The translations under genes were made by a program, and so were the position numbers. Source: Ciona intestinalis (lineage: Eukaryota; Chordata; Ascidiacea; Phlebobranchia; Cionidae). From it: 64,000 bases of DNA. The DNA is taken from positions 2,577,924-2,641,923 of the forward strand of contig NC_020174.2 in NCBI RefSeq assembly GCF_000224145.3, written 5' to 3'. The number at the start of each line of letters is the position of its first letter. Positions within the stretch are counted from its first letter, which is position 1. Below are positions 1-10,547 of the stretch, one piece after another. The notes beneath the pieces are model-generated. The model saw only the letters and a program-made list of their open reading frames with translations. It was not told the origin of the DNA and did no database searches.

Positions 1-206
1 GCAGACGAAACGTTGGAAATACACCATACGTTTTTATACCAGATGAGCCACTGATATATTGTTTAAATAAAAATAACTTTATAAAAGTATGAAAAGAAAT
101 TTGATTTTTCTTTTATTTTACTATGGTGTGTATATTTTCTGTATGACATAATTTGTTACTTGTGTCTTGTTTTATACGTTTTTATTTTCTACCAATTCTG
201 TTCCAG
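1..206 (+). other. Intron or upstream sequence of the DCUN1D gene
   Basis: AT-rich sequence ending in a 3' splice site (TTCCAG at 201-206). An open stretch at positions 1-60 gives short peptides in two frames, but none resembles the residues that precede the PDED segment in the family. No exon is claimed. Confidence 0.5.
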
Positions 207-2089
207 ATGAAGATAACCAAATTCTTCCAGAAGGAATGGAAAGACTTTGTAAATCAATAAAAGTTGAACCTGGGGATGTTGTTATGCTTGTATTGGCGCA
301 CCAACTTAATGCAAAGAAAATGGGTTTCTTCACGCTTGAGGAATGGAGCAGGGGAATGCAGAAAATACAGTTAAGATCCATCAATTTTACCATTTGTTTT
401 ATACCCAATTTGCTGTATTTAATAATGGTTTGTTCTGCAGTTGAAACATACAATAACACATTCTACTTTAAACACAATAATACTAGTATGCTTTATATAT
501 TTTTTTTATATATATTTACAACTCATCCTTTTTATTTTTAACTAATGCTCTGCATTTTCCATAGATTTTTTTTGATATCAGGTTTAATGAGTATTGTTTT
601 ACTGTTAATTACCATATTTTTTTTACTTTATGTAATATGTTTTTCAATTTTCATTATTGTAATCAAAAATAAGACGAAGTATAAAATGATATTTATTTTA
701 ACAAAGTTTATTTTAAGGTGTGATTCCAGTGCTAAACTTGAAAGAAAATTGGAAGTTTTGCGCGAAAGTTTAAATGATCCAGTTCAGTTAAAATCTGTTT
801 TCAGATATGCTTTCGATTTTGCAAAAGTAAGTGAATGCCTAATCGCTATAGGAGGGTGGCGGAAGATGGGACACCTTTTCATTCCATTTTCTCGTCCCAT
901 TTGGTAGTAAACAAAGAACATTCAAAGAATGACTTTCATAGACCGTTGTTAATTGTTTAAAACACGGTTAGAATATTTGGATAATATGTGCTAAAGGTGT
1001 CCTGTCTTCCTCCACCCTACTGTGTACTATTGTACTATGATGTTGTATTATAAAGTAATTAATACAAATTTGATTTTTGTAGGAACCTGGCCAAAGAACC
1101 ATGGAGCTTGACACTGCTAACATTATGCTTGAATTACTTTTAAGTGAAAGGTGGACGCTTTTTTCAAAATTTCAACAATTTCTAAAAGTAAGTGAATGGA
1201 AATTATGTACATCAAAATAAAGAAATATTTTCCTTATTCCTAAGCATATTTGTTAAAATAATCACCCACAAAGTAACATAACTCTGGCGCAAGATGTATG
1301 AAACAAAAACATTCGTGTTTAAAGAATGTCATTTCCCAGCCGCATGACGATAAAGTAACTTACATTCATTCATTATGTTCAGAAAAAATCGATAACTTTC
1401 TTTCAGCACGCATATGTAGTTTGTTAAATTAACTATACCACACAGCAAACCAAGTCCTGTCGAGTTTTAAATCGAGACCAATGGAACAATGTTCTTGAGT
1501 TTAGTCGATCTATTCTTCCCGATCTTTCAAATTATGATTTTGATGGAGCATGTAAGTTTTACCGTTGTTGTGTTGTATGTTATTGTTTTGTGATACACTG
1601 GTTATACAGTACTGTGGGGGGAAATGGGACACATTTTGCACATAATATCCAAACATCCTGATCGTGTTTTAAACAATTAACAACGGTCTACTTTGGTTGT
1701 GAGGATACAGATTTATAATTCTTTTAACTTTCTTTGCTTACTACCATATGTGACTAGAAAACAGAATGAAAAAGTGCTCCATCTTTCCCCACCCTACTGT
1801 ATCTATCTATGTTTTAAACACAACTGATCTATGTTCAACAGCTGTGGAGAATATTATATGCAACCTAAATGTGTTTGTAACATAAAAAATGGAAAACCAG
1901 CAGAATTTAACCTTAAAACCGAATATTAAAAAAAAACAGCTGTCGTCTTATTTTATTGCAAGGCCTGTTCTCAAAAAAAATTTAAAAAAGAAGAAAAAAA
2001 TGAAAAAAACAACCTTTGTTTATTTTATTACAGGGCCGGTTCTAATTGACGATTTTGTTGAGTTTGTCAAAGGTGACTCAACATGTTAG
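207..2089 (+). CDS. DCUN1D4/5: DCN1-like protein (DCUN1D4/5 type), 3' part
   Basis: A scaffold-type E3 that promotes NEDD8 transfer to cullins by binding the cullin WHB region and UBC12. Five exons join in phase: 207-369, 718-826, 1083-1187, 1446-1551 and 2034-2089, giving 178 residues and a stop. The PONY/DCUN1 domain is recognisable throughout: [50 protein letters not shown] and [13 protein letters not shown], where the Trp codon is split between the last two exons. The model enters with two bases of a codon, so the N-terminal exon or exons lie upstream of the window. The N-terminus is what would separate DCUN1D4 from DCUN1D5. A MITE sits in the second visible intron and another in the fourth. 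The family call is firm; the paralogue is open. Confidence 0.93.
848..1023 (+). mobile_element. TATAGTAGGG MITE copy
   Basis: In DCUN1D intron 2. Family reference for all entries of this name: about 190 bp, inverted ends TATAGTAGGGTGGGGGAAG, then GATGGGACACC; the inner body on this strand includes GGTAGTAAACAAAGAACATT and AATTGTTTAAAACACG. Target probably TA. Confidence 0.85.
1606..1801 (-). mobile_element. TATAGTAGGG MITE copy
   Basis: Full-length, in DCUN1D intron 4, bounded by TACAGTACTG and CCTACTGTA. Confidence 0.85.
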
Positions 2090-2532
2090 TTCCTTCTACC
2101 TAATTTTTTCCTTCTTTTTATCAACCTTCCCTGTACAATGTAAGCACTGACAGTGTATTGGTGCGAGTGAAATGTAGAATAAAAGGCATTGTACTGTGTT
2201 AATTCTACTGCTAATATTCTTAATAGATCCAATCTATTTTACCCGTTTAAATACACAAATTCTAATGCTGGCAACGTGTGGCTTGCATATTTGTTTGTTT
2301 GTTTCTTATATTTTAAGCGATAATACAAGACCAGGCTGGAATGTTCGATTTCTGCATTTTTTTCTTGTGTTTTATTGAAGGGTAGGTAAGTTGGACATTT
2401 TTTATAAAACTCTTTTTATGGGTTATTTTTTGATGATAGACAAAACACATGTAACAATATTACTGTACAGTATCTGCCGAGTCCAACAAAGGGTTGGTAA
2501 AATGTCGAATATTACTGTAACATGTAATGTGT

Positions 2533-2790
2533 AGTTTAACTTACTTTATCCTCGCGTGGCCGGAAAACGACAGTCGTTATATAACACGAGTACTCATACA
2601 CCTCGTGCCAGCTTGCGAGTTATTATGTATATGTTACTTTCTGGGTGATTTTTTTTTAAGTATGGCTAATAATTTGGACAACCCATTAGTGACCACTGGG
2701 TTGGAGCATTTGTCGTAGCAGCGTCGAGCCTTGAAACCATTACTTCTGGGTTACAGGCAGGCGCGGTAACCACTTTGCCACGGCGCCGCA
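2533..2790 (-). mobile_element. tRNA-derived SINE
   Basis: Minus-strand copy with head GGCGCCGTGGCAAAGTGG..; family reference: a tRNA-like head with A-box-like AGTTGGTTAGCGC and B-box-like GGGTTCAAG, a middle with GTGTCCTTGGGCAAGACACT and a tail with GGTAACTCGTAAGC, GAGGTGTATGAAAC and GCGAGGATAAAGTAAG. Confidence 0.85.
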
Positions 2791-2944
2791 ACATTTGTTT
2801 TGTCCATCATCAAATTGGTACCAGTACTCAGTTCGAGAAGATTTCAAAATAAATGTCTCATATCTTTGCCCGAGTTCCGTCTTACCTCACCCTACAATAT
2901 GTTGTTACTTGTTTTTCTTTATCTTGAGTTTCTATGTTATTTCT

Positions 2945-3091
2945 TTAATATCATGATCGTATTTTAAACAATTAACAACGGTATTCGTGGGTCGTAAGGA
3001 TACAGTTTTATAACTCATTAAATGTTCTTTGTTTACCACCAAATGGATTGGGAAATAGAATTAAAAGGGGTCCCATCCTACTATATAGCTT
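2945..3091 (-). mobile_element. TATAGTAGGG MITE, one end missing
   Basis: Lacks the left terminal repeat; the right end CCCATCCTACTATATA is kept. Upstream of METTL27. Confidence 0.75.
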
Positions 3092-3436
3092 TGTCATAGC
3101 AGTTCTGTTTATGTGGGTTTGGAAATAAGATTGATTTGATGCCGCATCCGGTGTTTCAGCATTTCCTGTCGTCGTTACCAAACAGAATGTCTCAGTAAAA
3201 CGAGACGTAGCACATGTCTTAGAAAACACGCCGCTGTTAGACTTACGCCTTTCAGTTGTCTAATATATTTTACATTTCAATCGTTTTGTAAAGTGAAATT
3301 TCACCGTTGTAGCTTTTTAACTAAGTTTGCGGCGTCTCATTTTACTGAATAAGTGTCTCATATTGACTCACAGTGAAGGGAGGTATAGTATATCTATTAC
3401 AACCGTGTAAACTATTAAGTATATTACAACCGTGTA

Positions 3437-4979
3437 ATGGCAATGTCGACAGTAGACGAGGCTTATGAAAGATCGATGTCGGATTACCCCATTGAGAGTG
3501 CTAATGGTAAGCCGTTGTTTCGTGTCGTTAAAATAAATTCGTTTTTACTCTTAATATTGACAGAGGTCAGAAAATATTACAAGGGCGAATAAATATGATG
3601 ATGACGTGACAGCGATGACGTACCGCGCACCTGATGCAGCAGTGGGAAAAGCAGCAACTCTTTTAACCGAAAAGCAGAAGAAAGTGTTTAACATACTTGA
3701 CCTAGGATCAGGTATATAGGCGAATATACGATAACAATGCGAGATATTGTGTTTGCGTTTTTGTCACAAATTTGCTTGTTATTTTAGGCACAGGATTGGG
3801 GGGTGTTTCCCTGCGTAAGTTTGGCTTTCAAGGGGAAATTACAGCGCTGGATGGCGCTGCGAAAATGTTACAGTTGGCCATGGCAAAAAATATTTACAGG
3901 TAAAAACCTTTACGGGCGTTTGGCTGAGGGTTCTCTGTCCAATTTTGTGATTTGAACGCAATAACGAAAATTGGTTCACGTGCAATGTCTCTACATTGAA
4001 AATGGAGAATGGGCAACTATACATGTCTCATATTACCCCACCCTATTATATATATTAGCCAGCAAGCAATTGTCGAAAAAGCCTGATTCATAAATGTATA
4101 CCTTCCATCTTACGCATGTATTTAATGTCAGGTATTGGCTAACGCCGCTAACCGACTAATCTATTTAACAGCGACTGTAACGAGCACATTCTTACTTCAA
4201 ACCAACCCCTACCCTACCCTGATGACACTTTTGACTTGATTATTTCTGTTGGAGGGTTTGGGAACAACATGATACAACCGGATTGTTTACAGGTAAATAA
4301 AACACATTTAGGTGACTATAATCATGCGGCGAGGTAGCACAGTTGGTTAGCGCACCTGCCTGGAACCCAGAGGTGATGGGTTCAAGGCTCTTCGCTGCTA
4401 ACATTGTAGGTGTATGTGTCACTGGGAAAGACACTTAATCACAATAGCTTTTACCCAGTGATCACTCATAGGTTGTTCAAACTATCACAGAAAAAATATA
4501 TCCCCAAAAAATAATCACCCACTAAGTAACTTGGTAACTCGTATGATGGCACAAGGTGTTTGAAACATAACACCCGTATTATAACGACTGTCGTTTTCCA
4601 GCCACCCGAGGATAAAGTACGTTACATTCGTTCATTGTGCCATACAGGCGTTAGGACCATAAAATTTCCATTTATTTATTTCTCTTTCTTAATGTTGGAG
4701 ACGTATAAAAACTAAACGGCATTTATGATACAGGAGGTATTGCGAGTTTTAAAGCCTGGTTGTTATATCGTTCTCACCATTCGTATGCACAGCAAGTGCA
4801 ACGAATATCAATACTGCATAAATAAGGAACTAAAACGACTGGAAGCAAATGGCTTAATGCAAGTAGCTTCAAGGGAAGAGTTTATGCATTATAACTGGAA
4901 AGATGTGACGATTGATGAAGGACTAGATTTTAACGACCAGTTTGGAGAAGTTCTAGCTCTATTTAAAGATCCAATTTAA
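3437..4979 (+). CDS. METTL27: METTL27-like SAM-dependent methyltransferase
   Basis: Five exons (3437-3506, 3571-3711, 3788-3899, 4172-4292, 4734-4979) total exactly 690 nt, a 229-residue protein close to the usual length of METTL27 (formerly WBSCR27). It is a small class I Rossmann methyltransferase. Motif I reads NILDLGSGTGLGG at about residues 63-75 and the acidic end of beta2 is ITALDGA. DTFDLIISVGGF follows, then VLRVLKPGCYIVLTIR, the usual post-motif segment. The family hallmark YDDDVTAMTYRAP is at about residues 33-45. Exon 2 uses the third of three closely spaced AGs (AGGTCAG at 3564-3570); the first two give a wrong phase. The start codon overlaps the second of two copies of ATTACAACCGTGTAA. 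The substrate of this family is not established. A SINE occupies intron 4. Confidence 0.9.
4325..4636 (+). mobile_element. tRNA-derived SINE
   Basis: Full-length in METTL27 intron 4, with GCACAGTTGGTTAGCGCACC and GATGGGTTCAAGGC. Confidence 0.9.
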
Positions 4980-5109
4980 TCTCTTTTTATCCGCATGCTT
5001 CTCCCGTATTCTTCATAAACAGATTGTATATAAAAACCATATTAATCACATAGTTTTCGCTATTAAATTAAGAATATGCTTAATTAGAAATATTTCATTG
5101 AGTGTGTTG

Positions 5110-5190
5110 AGAGTGCATTAACTTAATGCATTAAGTTAATTTGGGAAAACTATAATATATATCGTGCTCGAAACATACTCAATCGCTACA
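5110..5190 (-). mobile_element. Fragment of the same LTR family as 52151-52590
   Basis: The segment ends in CGTGCTCGAAACATACTC..CGCTACA, which matches the TG-end of the solo LTR at 52.5 kb read on the minus strand. Only the U3 tip is present, so this is a degraded fossil. Confidence 0.5.
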
Positions 5191-5313
5191 AGTGGAATCA
5201 GTTAGGTATAAGGTATTTCCAATTTAGCGTCTTAAAGTAAATGGAAAGGTAATCGTTAATTACTCAGTAATTGGGCGATTGTATGTGCTTAGTTAGGCGT
5301 TTCTATGACTCTA

Positions 5314-5410
5314 CTCAACAACTGTTCGACGAAAAGAGATCTATATGTCTACTTACGTGCTCAACCACTGTTCGACAAAAAGGATCTATATGACCACTTA
5401 CATGCTCAAC
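5314..5410. repeat. Two tandem 46-bp units
   Basis: Two copies of a unit containing CTGTTCGACGAAAAG..ATCTATATG..CTTACGTGCTCAA. A related pair of units is found 1.9 kb away at 7245-7350. Function unknown. Confidence 0.75.
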
Positions 5411-5544
5411 AATAGAGCAAAGATCTAATGGATGGGCACGTATAGTTTAAACATTAAGATAGATGATATCAGTCAAAGAAACACCGAGTGGTCTTAATGC
5501 CGCTATTTTGAGTCCAAAATCAAGCAAACACCACGACTTTTCAA

Positions 5545-5610
5545 TGTTTATGTTTTGTTGCAAGCGTAAAATAGCTAAACATACTGTTTATGTTTTGTTG
5601 CAAACGTAAA
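5545..5610. repeat. Direct repeat, about 40-bp period
   Basis: TGTTTATGTTTTGTTGCAA[G/A]CGTAAAAT occurs twice, 40 bp apart, with one clear substitution. Confidence 0.75.
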
Positions 5611-6771
5611 ATGGCTTATATTTACCCTGTCAAACATTTTTAGAAAAAATATAAAATAACCCATTGGGTTTAAACGAACTTGTTAAGTTTTGTTTGCGTT
5701 CTCCTTTTGTGGGAAGATATAAAATAGCTTATATTAATCTTTTAATGCATTTTTTTGCGAAATAATATATTAATTACCTTCATTAAATGACTAAAATCTC
5801 ACGCTTCTACCACTTGATTTTAACTTTTTTCAAAACAGAAAACAAATTACCGATGTGTTTTAGACTTTCAAACCTTTAAGATAGTTTTTTAGTCCAAGCT
5901 TCACCTTAATTTACTTTTTACGTAACATTCTATTGGCTGTAGGAAATTTTTTTTATTGGGATGTCGCAGGAATAAACAGTAGGTGTAACCTAAATCTGGA
6001 TTCTCCAGTTACCTCACGAAATAGATTAAGTCAAATTAATTACTTTAAATTCAATTAAGTCGGGAGTGTATTTGTATAATTAAAAAATATACGCCCGGTC
6101 CCTTTTGTATAGAATACATTTGTTTTGTGTTTTTTATGGATGTATAACCGACTTTCAGATAACATGTTATAATGTCTCAACCCCTACATTTTTATAAAAT
6201 CGACGCCACTCCTGTTATGGTGCGAATAAACCTATTGGGGGTTGCTCGTCCACATTTATAAAAGTTAGCATATCACAAAGCGACATTATGTTTGACCTAG
6301 TTCAACTCACAGATGTAAAAAAATATTTGCATTAAATAGTTCACTATGAAACTCATTTGTGTATAACAAAAAGTAAAACATGTTATTGTATGATAACAAT
6401 GTATTGAATAAATTAACAGGTACAACCCCATTATTGAATAGTAATAACCAACAAATTTAGTATTGCACAAAACAAAACGGTGATTTAAGATTGGCATCGG
6501 GATTCACATTTTAACAAAATCTAGGGTGACCTAATTAAAATGCATTTACGATCACAGCTTGAAACATAAACAAACTTCATTGAATAGTGTGATTAGAGTA
6601 TGGTTTGGGCCTGATTGTTTCTATAGGCTAGACACTTAACAGGAGGTTGAAACTTGTAGTGACCTGTAAAACTTGGTGCATGTCAGTCTTCGCGTAAACT
6701 ACGTTAACAACCTAAGTAACAGCATTACAAATGTAGGTAACCACAACTTCAGTGCTGTAGGATCCTTAGAG

Positions 6772-6821
6772 NNNNNNNNNNNNNNNNNNNNNNNNNNNNN
6801 NNNNNNNNNNNNNNNNNNNNN
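6772..6821. other. Assembly gap (50 N)
   Basis: A run of exactly 50 N, so probably a gap of unknown size. It lies in non-coding DNA and breaks no gene model. Confidence 0.99.
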
Positions 6822-7244
6822 AACTCCTGTACATGTGTTGACATGTAAACTTACACTAGTTAACCTTGTCGTCGCTTAAAGACGTTTGTTTTTGTGAATT
6901 TGGATAAACCGTAATCACGTAGTATTATGGGTAATGTTAGAAGTTAATACTATTCACATTGTGGCGGTTGCATAATGATTTATTGCGAGCGGTAAACTAA
7001 AAGAGCGAAGAAACGAGAGACGCGGTGTTTATACCGAAGATAACGATAAGAAAAAGGCACTCGTCTACGCTTCGGTACACACACGCTAATTGTGCGGTTT
7101 TAAATCTGAAAATTTAGTCTAAAAATTATAAATATATATTACGATTTAATTTCAATCAAGAGATTAAAGAAAAAGCTAGAATTGAGAATTAGGATAAGTG
7201 CGGAAAAAATCGCCCTATCAGCAACAACAACAACAACAACAAAG

Positions 7245-7350
7245 CCAAGAACAACTGTTCTACGAAAAAGGATCTATATGACCACTACCGTGCTCAACAA
7301 CAAGAACAACTGTTCGACGAAAAAGGATCTATGTGGTCACTACGTGCCCA
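7245..7350. repeat. Two tandem units related to 5314-5410
   Basis: Two diverged copies containing GAACAACTGTTCGACGAAAAA and GGATCTATATGACCACTA, preceded by a short (CAA)n run at about 7222-7241. They end about 280 bp before the kinase start codon, within or near its promoter or 5' UTR. Confidence 0.7.
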
Positions 7351-7630
7351 ATAATGTACACGAACGGGAACTACAGCTGTATAGGAGTGTTACCCCTGTA
7401 GAACAAAGTTTATAAGGCTACATTGTTGTGGAACCATAGAATAGATCAGTATTCTATGGTGAAACACTGCAGTGAAGTCAAGGTTTTCGGAAGTAAGTCA
7501 TGGTGAAGGCATTATATGAAGACATAAACAATAAACACATTGAAATGTTTTGTGCAGCAGGTTTTTATGCAAAACAGTAGTAATGTAATTTTGAAAAATA
7601 TGTTTTTGTGGAGAACTTAAAAGAATTGAA

Positions 7631-9667
7631 ATGGCAAGTGGAACGAAATTCTCGTTTACTCGCCCAGCAATAAAGCCAGTAACAGAATTCGATGCATCTA
7701 TTTCGACAACATCTGGACGTAAAGAGGTTTGTGTACAAAGAAAAGAGGTTGGTTTCAACCATGGCTTCCCGCAAGATGTGCTACTGGCATCTTTGCTTGA
7801 ACATTTATGCAATCTATATGAATCTGATCCAAAAAGGGCAAAGCAATTGTTTGACATTTTATGTAAAAAACTTGAAAAACTTAACGTTATGTCTCCAGTG
7901 GCGTATATGGATGAATATGCCTCAGTACGAGTTGAATACAAAACATCATTCTATAATTTAATCCAATCTTCCTTGTTGTCCTTCCATGCAAACTGTTTGT
8001 ATTCAGTTGAAGGTTCGTCTAACCATGTAAATAATGAGGGGCAACTGATGGAGTTTACCAAAGAAAAAGTTAACCCAAAGGATGTTTTCAATTTTGGTGC
8101 ATCAAGGTATAAAGAAGAATTTGAAGAAATTGAAGTGATTGGAGCAGGAGCTTTTGGAAAAGTATTTCGGGTTCTTAACAAAATGGATGGGCAAGAATAT
8201 GCTGTAAAGAAAATAATTTGTAAAAACGTTGCGTCTGACGGCTTGCCAGAAACTAACAAAATGTTGAGAGAAGTTCAATCTTTAGCATCACTTCAACATG
8301 AAAATATAATTGGTTATCACTGTGCATGGATCGAACACAGTATAACACCTATTTCCGAAAAAGTCATATTTACAACTGGCGCTTTTTCCACCTTGGACAA
8401 AGTAAAACAACCTGTTGAAGATGACAAACTAAATCTACAGTTTGATCAGAATAGCATGAGCGAATGCAACGGATCACATTTGGAAGTTCCTGGCAGCCCT
8501 TTTAGGTTAAAAACACCATCACAATCACACAGTTCAAATGATCCTGGTTCTTGGGGTGATTACGACGCAGTGAATGAGAAAGATGGACTTTCAAAGTTCT
8601 GGCAAAATTCTAGCAATTCTTCAACAGAAGATTCTGTGACGAATGAGAAAAAGAAAGATGATACAGCATCTGCCCAACCAACTCATGTTATCTTTACAGA
8701 AGGAGTAATGAAAACAAAAATACGTAGAGTGCAAAGTTTTATTTTAACTGGTGTTTCCACTGATCGTTTATCCTCGTTTAACCTTGATCGATCTAACGCA
8801 CGCTCTCTATCAGTAAACAGCATGCAAGATATAGCAATACTTAAAAAAACAAAATCCAGCCCAAAAATGCTTTCCTGTTACAAACCCTCAATGAATGTTG
8901 TAATTTACATTCAAATGCAACTGTGTAGCACAACTTTAAAGAAATGGTTAGTTGCACGAAACGATCTCCTGACCAGCCATGTTACTAATTCAAACCACGT
9001 TCCTGCCTCATTCTTCATTTTGAAACAAATCATTTCAGCATTGTCACACATACACAGTAAGGGTCTCTTGCATAGAGATGTCAAGCCTCAAAATGTATTT
9101 ATCGTTGAACAGGAAAAACTGCCACAAATTAAACTTGGAGACTTTGGACTTGCCAGATCATCACTGCCTCGAAACAACTCCGATCCTTTAACACCATTAG
9201 TTGATTCAGATTCACCACTTGACTTTTCAATAAATGAACACACTTCTGGTGTTGGCACTTCTCTCTATGCCTCACCGGAACAACTAAACGGGGAAAGTTA
9301 CAATGAGAAGGCTGATATTTACAGCGTTGGAATTATATTTTATGAACTGATCTGTCCAGTAACAACAGCTCATGAGAGAATGTTAGCAATACAGAAACTT
9401 CGAAAACAAGAAATACCAGAAGAGTTTGTTAAGCACACGCCATCATCAGTTGATTTGTTACAATCAATATTATGCCATGACCATGGCCTACGACCATCTG
9501 CATGCGACTTGCTTGTAAAATTGGAAAGTATTCCTGAGGCAATAGTTGACATTGAACAACAAAATAAACTGTTGTTGAAAGAAAACCATGAACTACAACG
9601 TTTGGTGAACTTGTATAAAAATGAACTGATAAAAAATGGCCACAAAATTCCAACACTTGATCATTAA
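7631..9667 (+). CDS. EIF2AK1: Heme-regulated eIF2alpha kinase (HRI), intronless
   Basis: A cytosolic Ser/Thr kinase that phosphorylates eIF2alpha and so damps translation in the integrated stress response. A single 678-residue open frame. The N-terminal region (LLASLLEHLCNLYESDPKRA, about residues 56-75) is HRI-specific and aligns with the regulatory domain before the kinase. Kinase features: Gly-loop GAGAFGKVF (about 171), VKK lysine (about 193), a long acidic/Ser-rich insert between N-lobe strands (about 240-430) typical of eIF2alpha kinases, LLHRDVKPQN (HRD about 481), GDFGLAR (about 504) and ASPEQL. The C-terminus (DIEQQNKLLLKENHELQRL) looks like a coiled coil. Vertebrate EIF2AK1 has many introns; here there are none. 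All catalytic residues are present. AATAAA occurs just after the stop (about 9670) and again near 9786. Confidence 0.93.
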   Translation: MASGTKFSFTRPAIKPVTEFDASISTTSGRKEVCVQRKEVGFNHGFPQDVLLASLLEHLCNLYESDPKRAKQLFDILCKKLEKLNVMSPVAYMDEYASVRVEYKTSFYNLIQSSLLSFHANCLYSVEGSSNHVNNEGQLMEFTKEKVNPKDVFNFGASRYKEEFEEIEVIGAGAFGKVFRVLNKMDGQEYAVKKIICKNVASDGLPETNKMLREVQSLASLQHENIIGYHCAWIEHSITPISEKVIFTTGAFSTLDKVKQPVEDDKLNLQFDQNSMSECNGSHLEVPGSPFRLKTPSQSHSSNDPGSWGDYDAVNEKDGLSKFWQNSSNSSTEDSVTNEKKKDDTASAQPTHVIFTEGVMKTKIRRVQSFILTGVSTDRLSSFNLDRSNARSLSVNSMQDIAILKKTKSSPKMLSCYKPSMNVVIYIQMQLCSTTLKKWLVARNDLLTSHVTNSNHVPASFFILKQIISALSHIHSKGLLHRDVKPQNVFIVEQEKLPQIKLGDFGLARSSLPRNNSDPLTPLVDSDSPLDFSINEHTSGVGTSLYASPEQLNGESYNEKADIYSVGIIFYELICPVTTAHERMLAIQKLRKQEIPEEFVKHTPSSVDLLQSILCHDHGLRPSACDLLVKLESIPEAIVDIEQQNKLLLKENHELQRLVNLYKNELIKNGHKIPTLDH

Positions 9668-10547
9668 CAATAAATGGTTTATTAACTATAGGTTTATGAG
9701 GTTTATTAAATATAGGTTAATGAAAAAAAATAGGTTAAATCTGCCCATTACCAATAGCAGATTTCATTGAACATTACACAACGAGAAATAAAGATAATTA
9801 TATATAACCATAAGTAACTATAAAAAGCTGAGCATTGCTGTAGTGTATGCTGTTCCCAGGGTTTTTATATTGTTACTACATTAAGACAATGCTGGAGTTT
9901 TATATTCTGAATCTTTATTTTCCACTCAATATTGTTATTGACTGTTATTTTACTAACACTGTGATTCTCTTTTAAGTTACACTTTTTTTCTTTCATTGTC
10001 AATGCTTGTATTTGCCATGGTGATTGATAAACTCAGTTTGATTGGAACCGCATTTATTTGCGAAGAGCTTTTGCAACAGTTAATGAGAAAATTATAGAAA
10101 CTTAATATTTGCATAGAAAATCTATTGACAGTGCAAAGCATATTTGATCAGAATGCAAGTTGCAATGCAGATGTGTGTGTGTAAAATAAATTACACACAA
10201 TTCAAAATGGGTTAAAGACAATATCTAATAAGTGTTTTTGTTAGATCTGTTTGCACCAAAATCTTAATTTTAATTTTAAAAAAATGGCAAGTTATTCTGA
10301 AACAGTTTTGTGATAATTTAATTCTGTAGCACATAAACACACCAAAAAGTTTCTGCCATATCATACCCTTTTAGGTATATCTCTTTGATCACAATCAGAA
10401 AGGCATATTAAAATACCAAACCAAAAAGATGGGAATCATAACACGTCAAAACACCCAAAATAATAAAACCAAAAAATTGATGCAAATATATTAAATCTAC
10501 AAATTCTTTTGCTTGTGAAAATAATAAATTAAAATCGTATTGTGTTC
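9668..10547. other. Convergent intergenic region, kinase and GGT-like genes
   Basis: About 880 bp of AT-rich DNA between two convergent stop codons. It holds AATAAA-type signals for the kinase; the GGT-like 3' UTR must enter from the right. There is a short (TG)n stretch near 10171 (TGTGTGTGTG). No gene or recognisable repeat family is seen. Confidence 0.6.

Larger units (their letters stand above)
2090..3436. other. Intergenic region between DCUN1D and METTL27 genes
   Basis: Contains the DCUN1D 3' end, a minus-oriented tRNA-derived SINE (2533-2790) and a 5'-truncated MITE (2945-3091). A near-exact direct repeat, ATTACAACCGTGTAA, lies at about 3396-3437, just at the METTL27 start. No further gene is seen. 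Confidence 0.6.
4980..7630. other. Non-coding region upstream of the HRI-type kinase
   Basis: Low-complexity AT-rich DNA with an LTR remnant (5110-5190), 46-bp tandem units (5314-5410), a 40-bp unit twice (5545-5610), a gap of 50 N and related tandem units at 7245-7350 preceded by a CAA microsatellite. The 400 bp before the kinase start should hold its promoter and 5' UTR. No convincing exon is seen; short open frames here look random. Confidence 0.5.

Noticed and set aside
1-60. Possible 5' exon of the DCUN1D gene
   Set aside because: No frame resembles the conserved residues before PDEDNQ, and no clear donor follows. The correct upstream exon is probably outside the window.
2527-2718. Open frame of 63 codons starting MCSLTYFILAWPEN
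   Set aside because: It is translated from the SINE consensus; the same peptide start appears in other copies.
7498-7941. 147-codon minus-strand open frame
   Set aside because: It overlaps the start of the HRI-type kinase on the opposite strand; a shadow frame with no domain.
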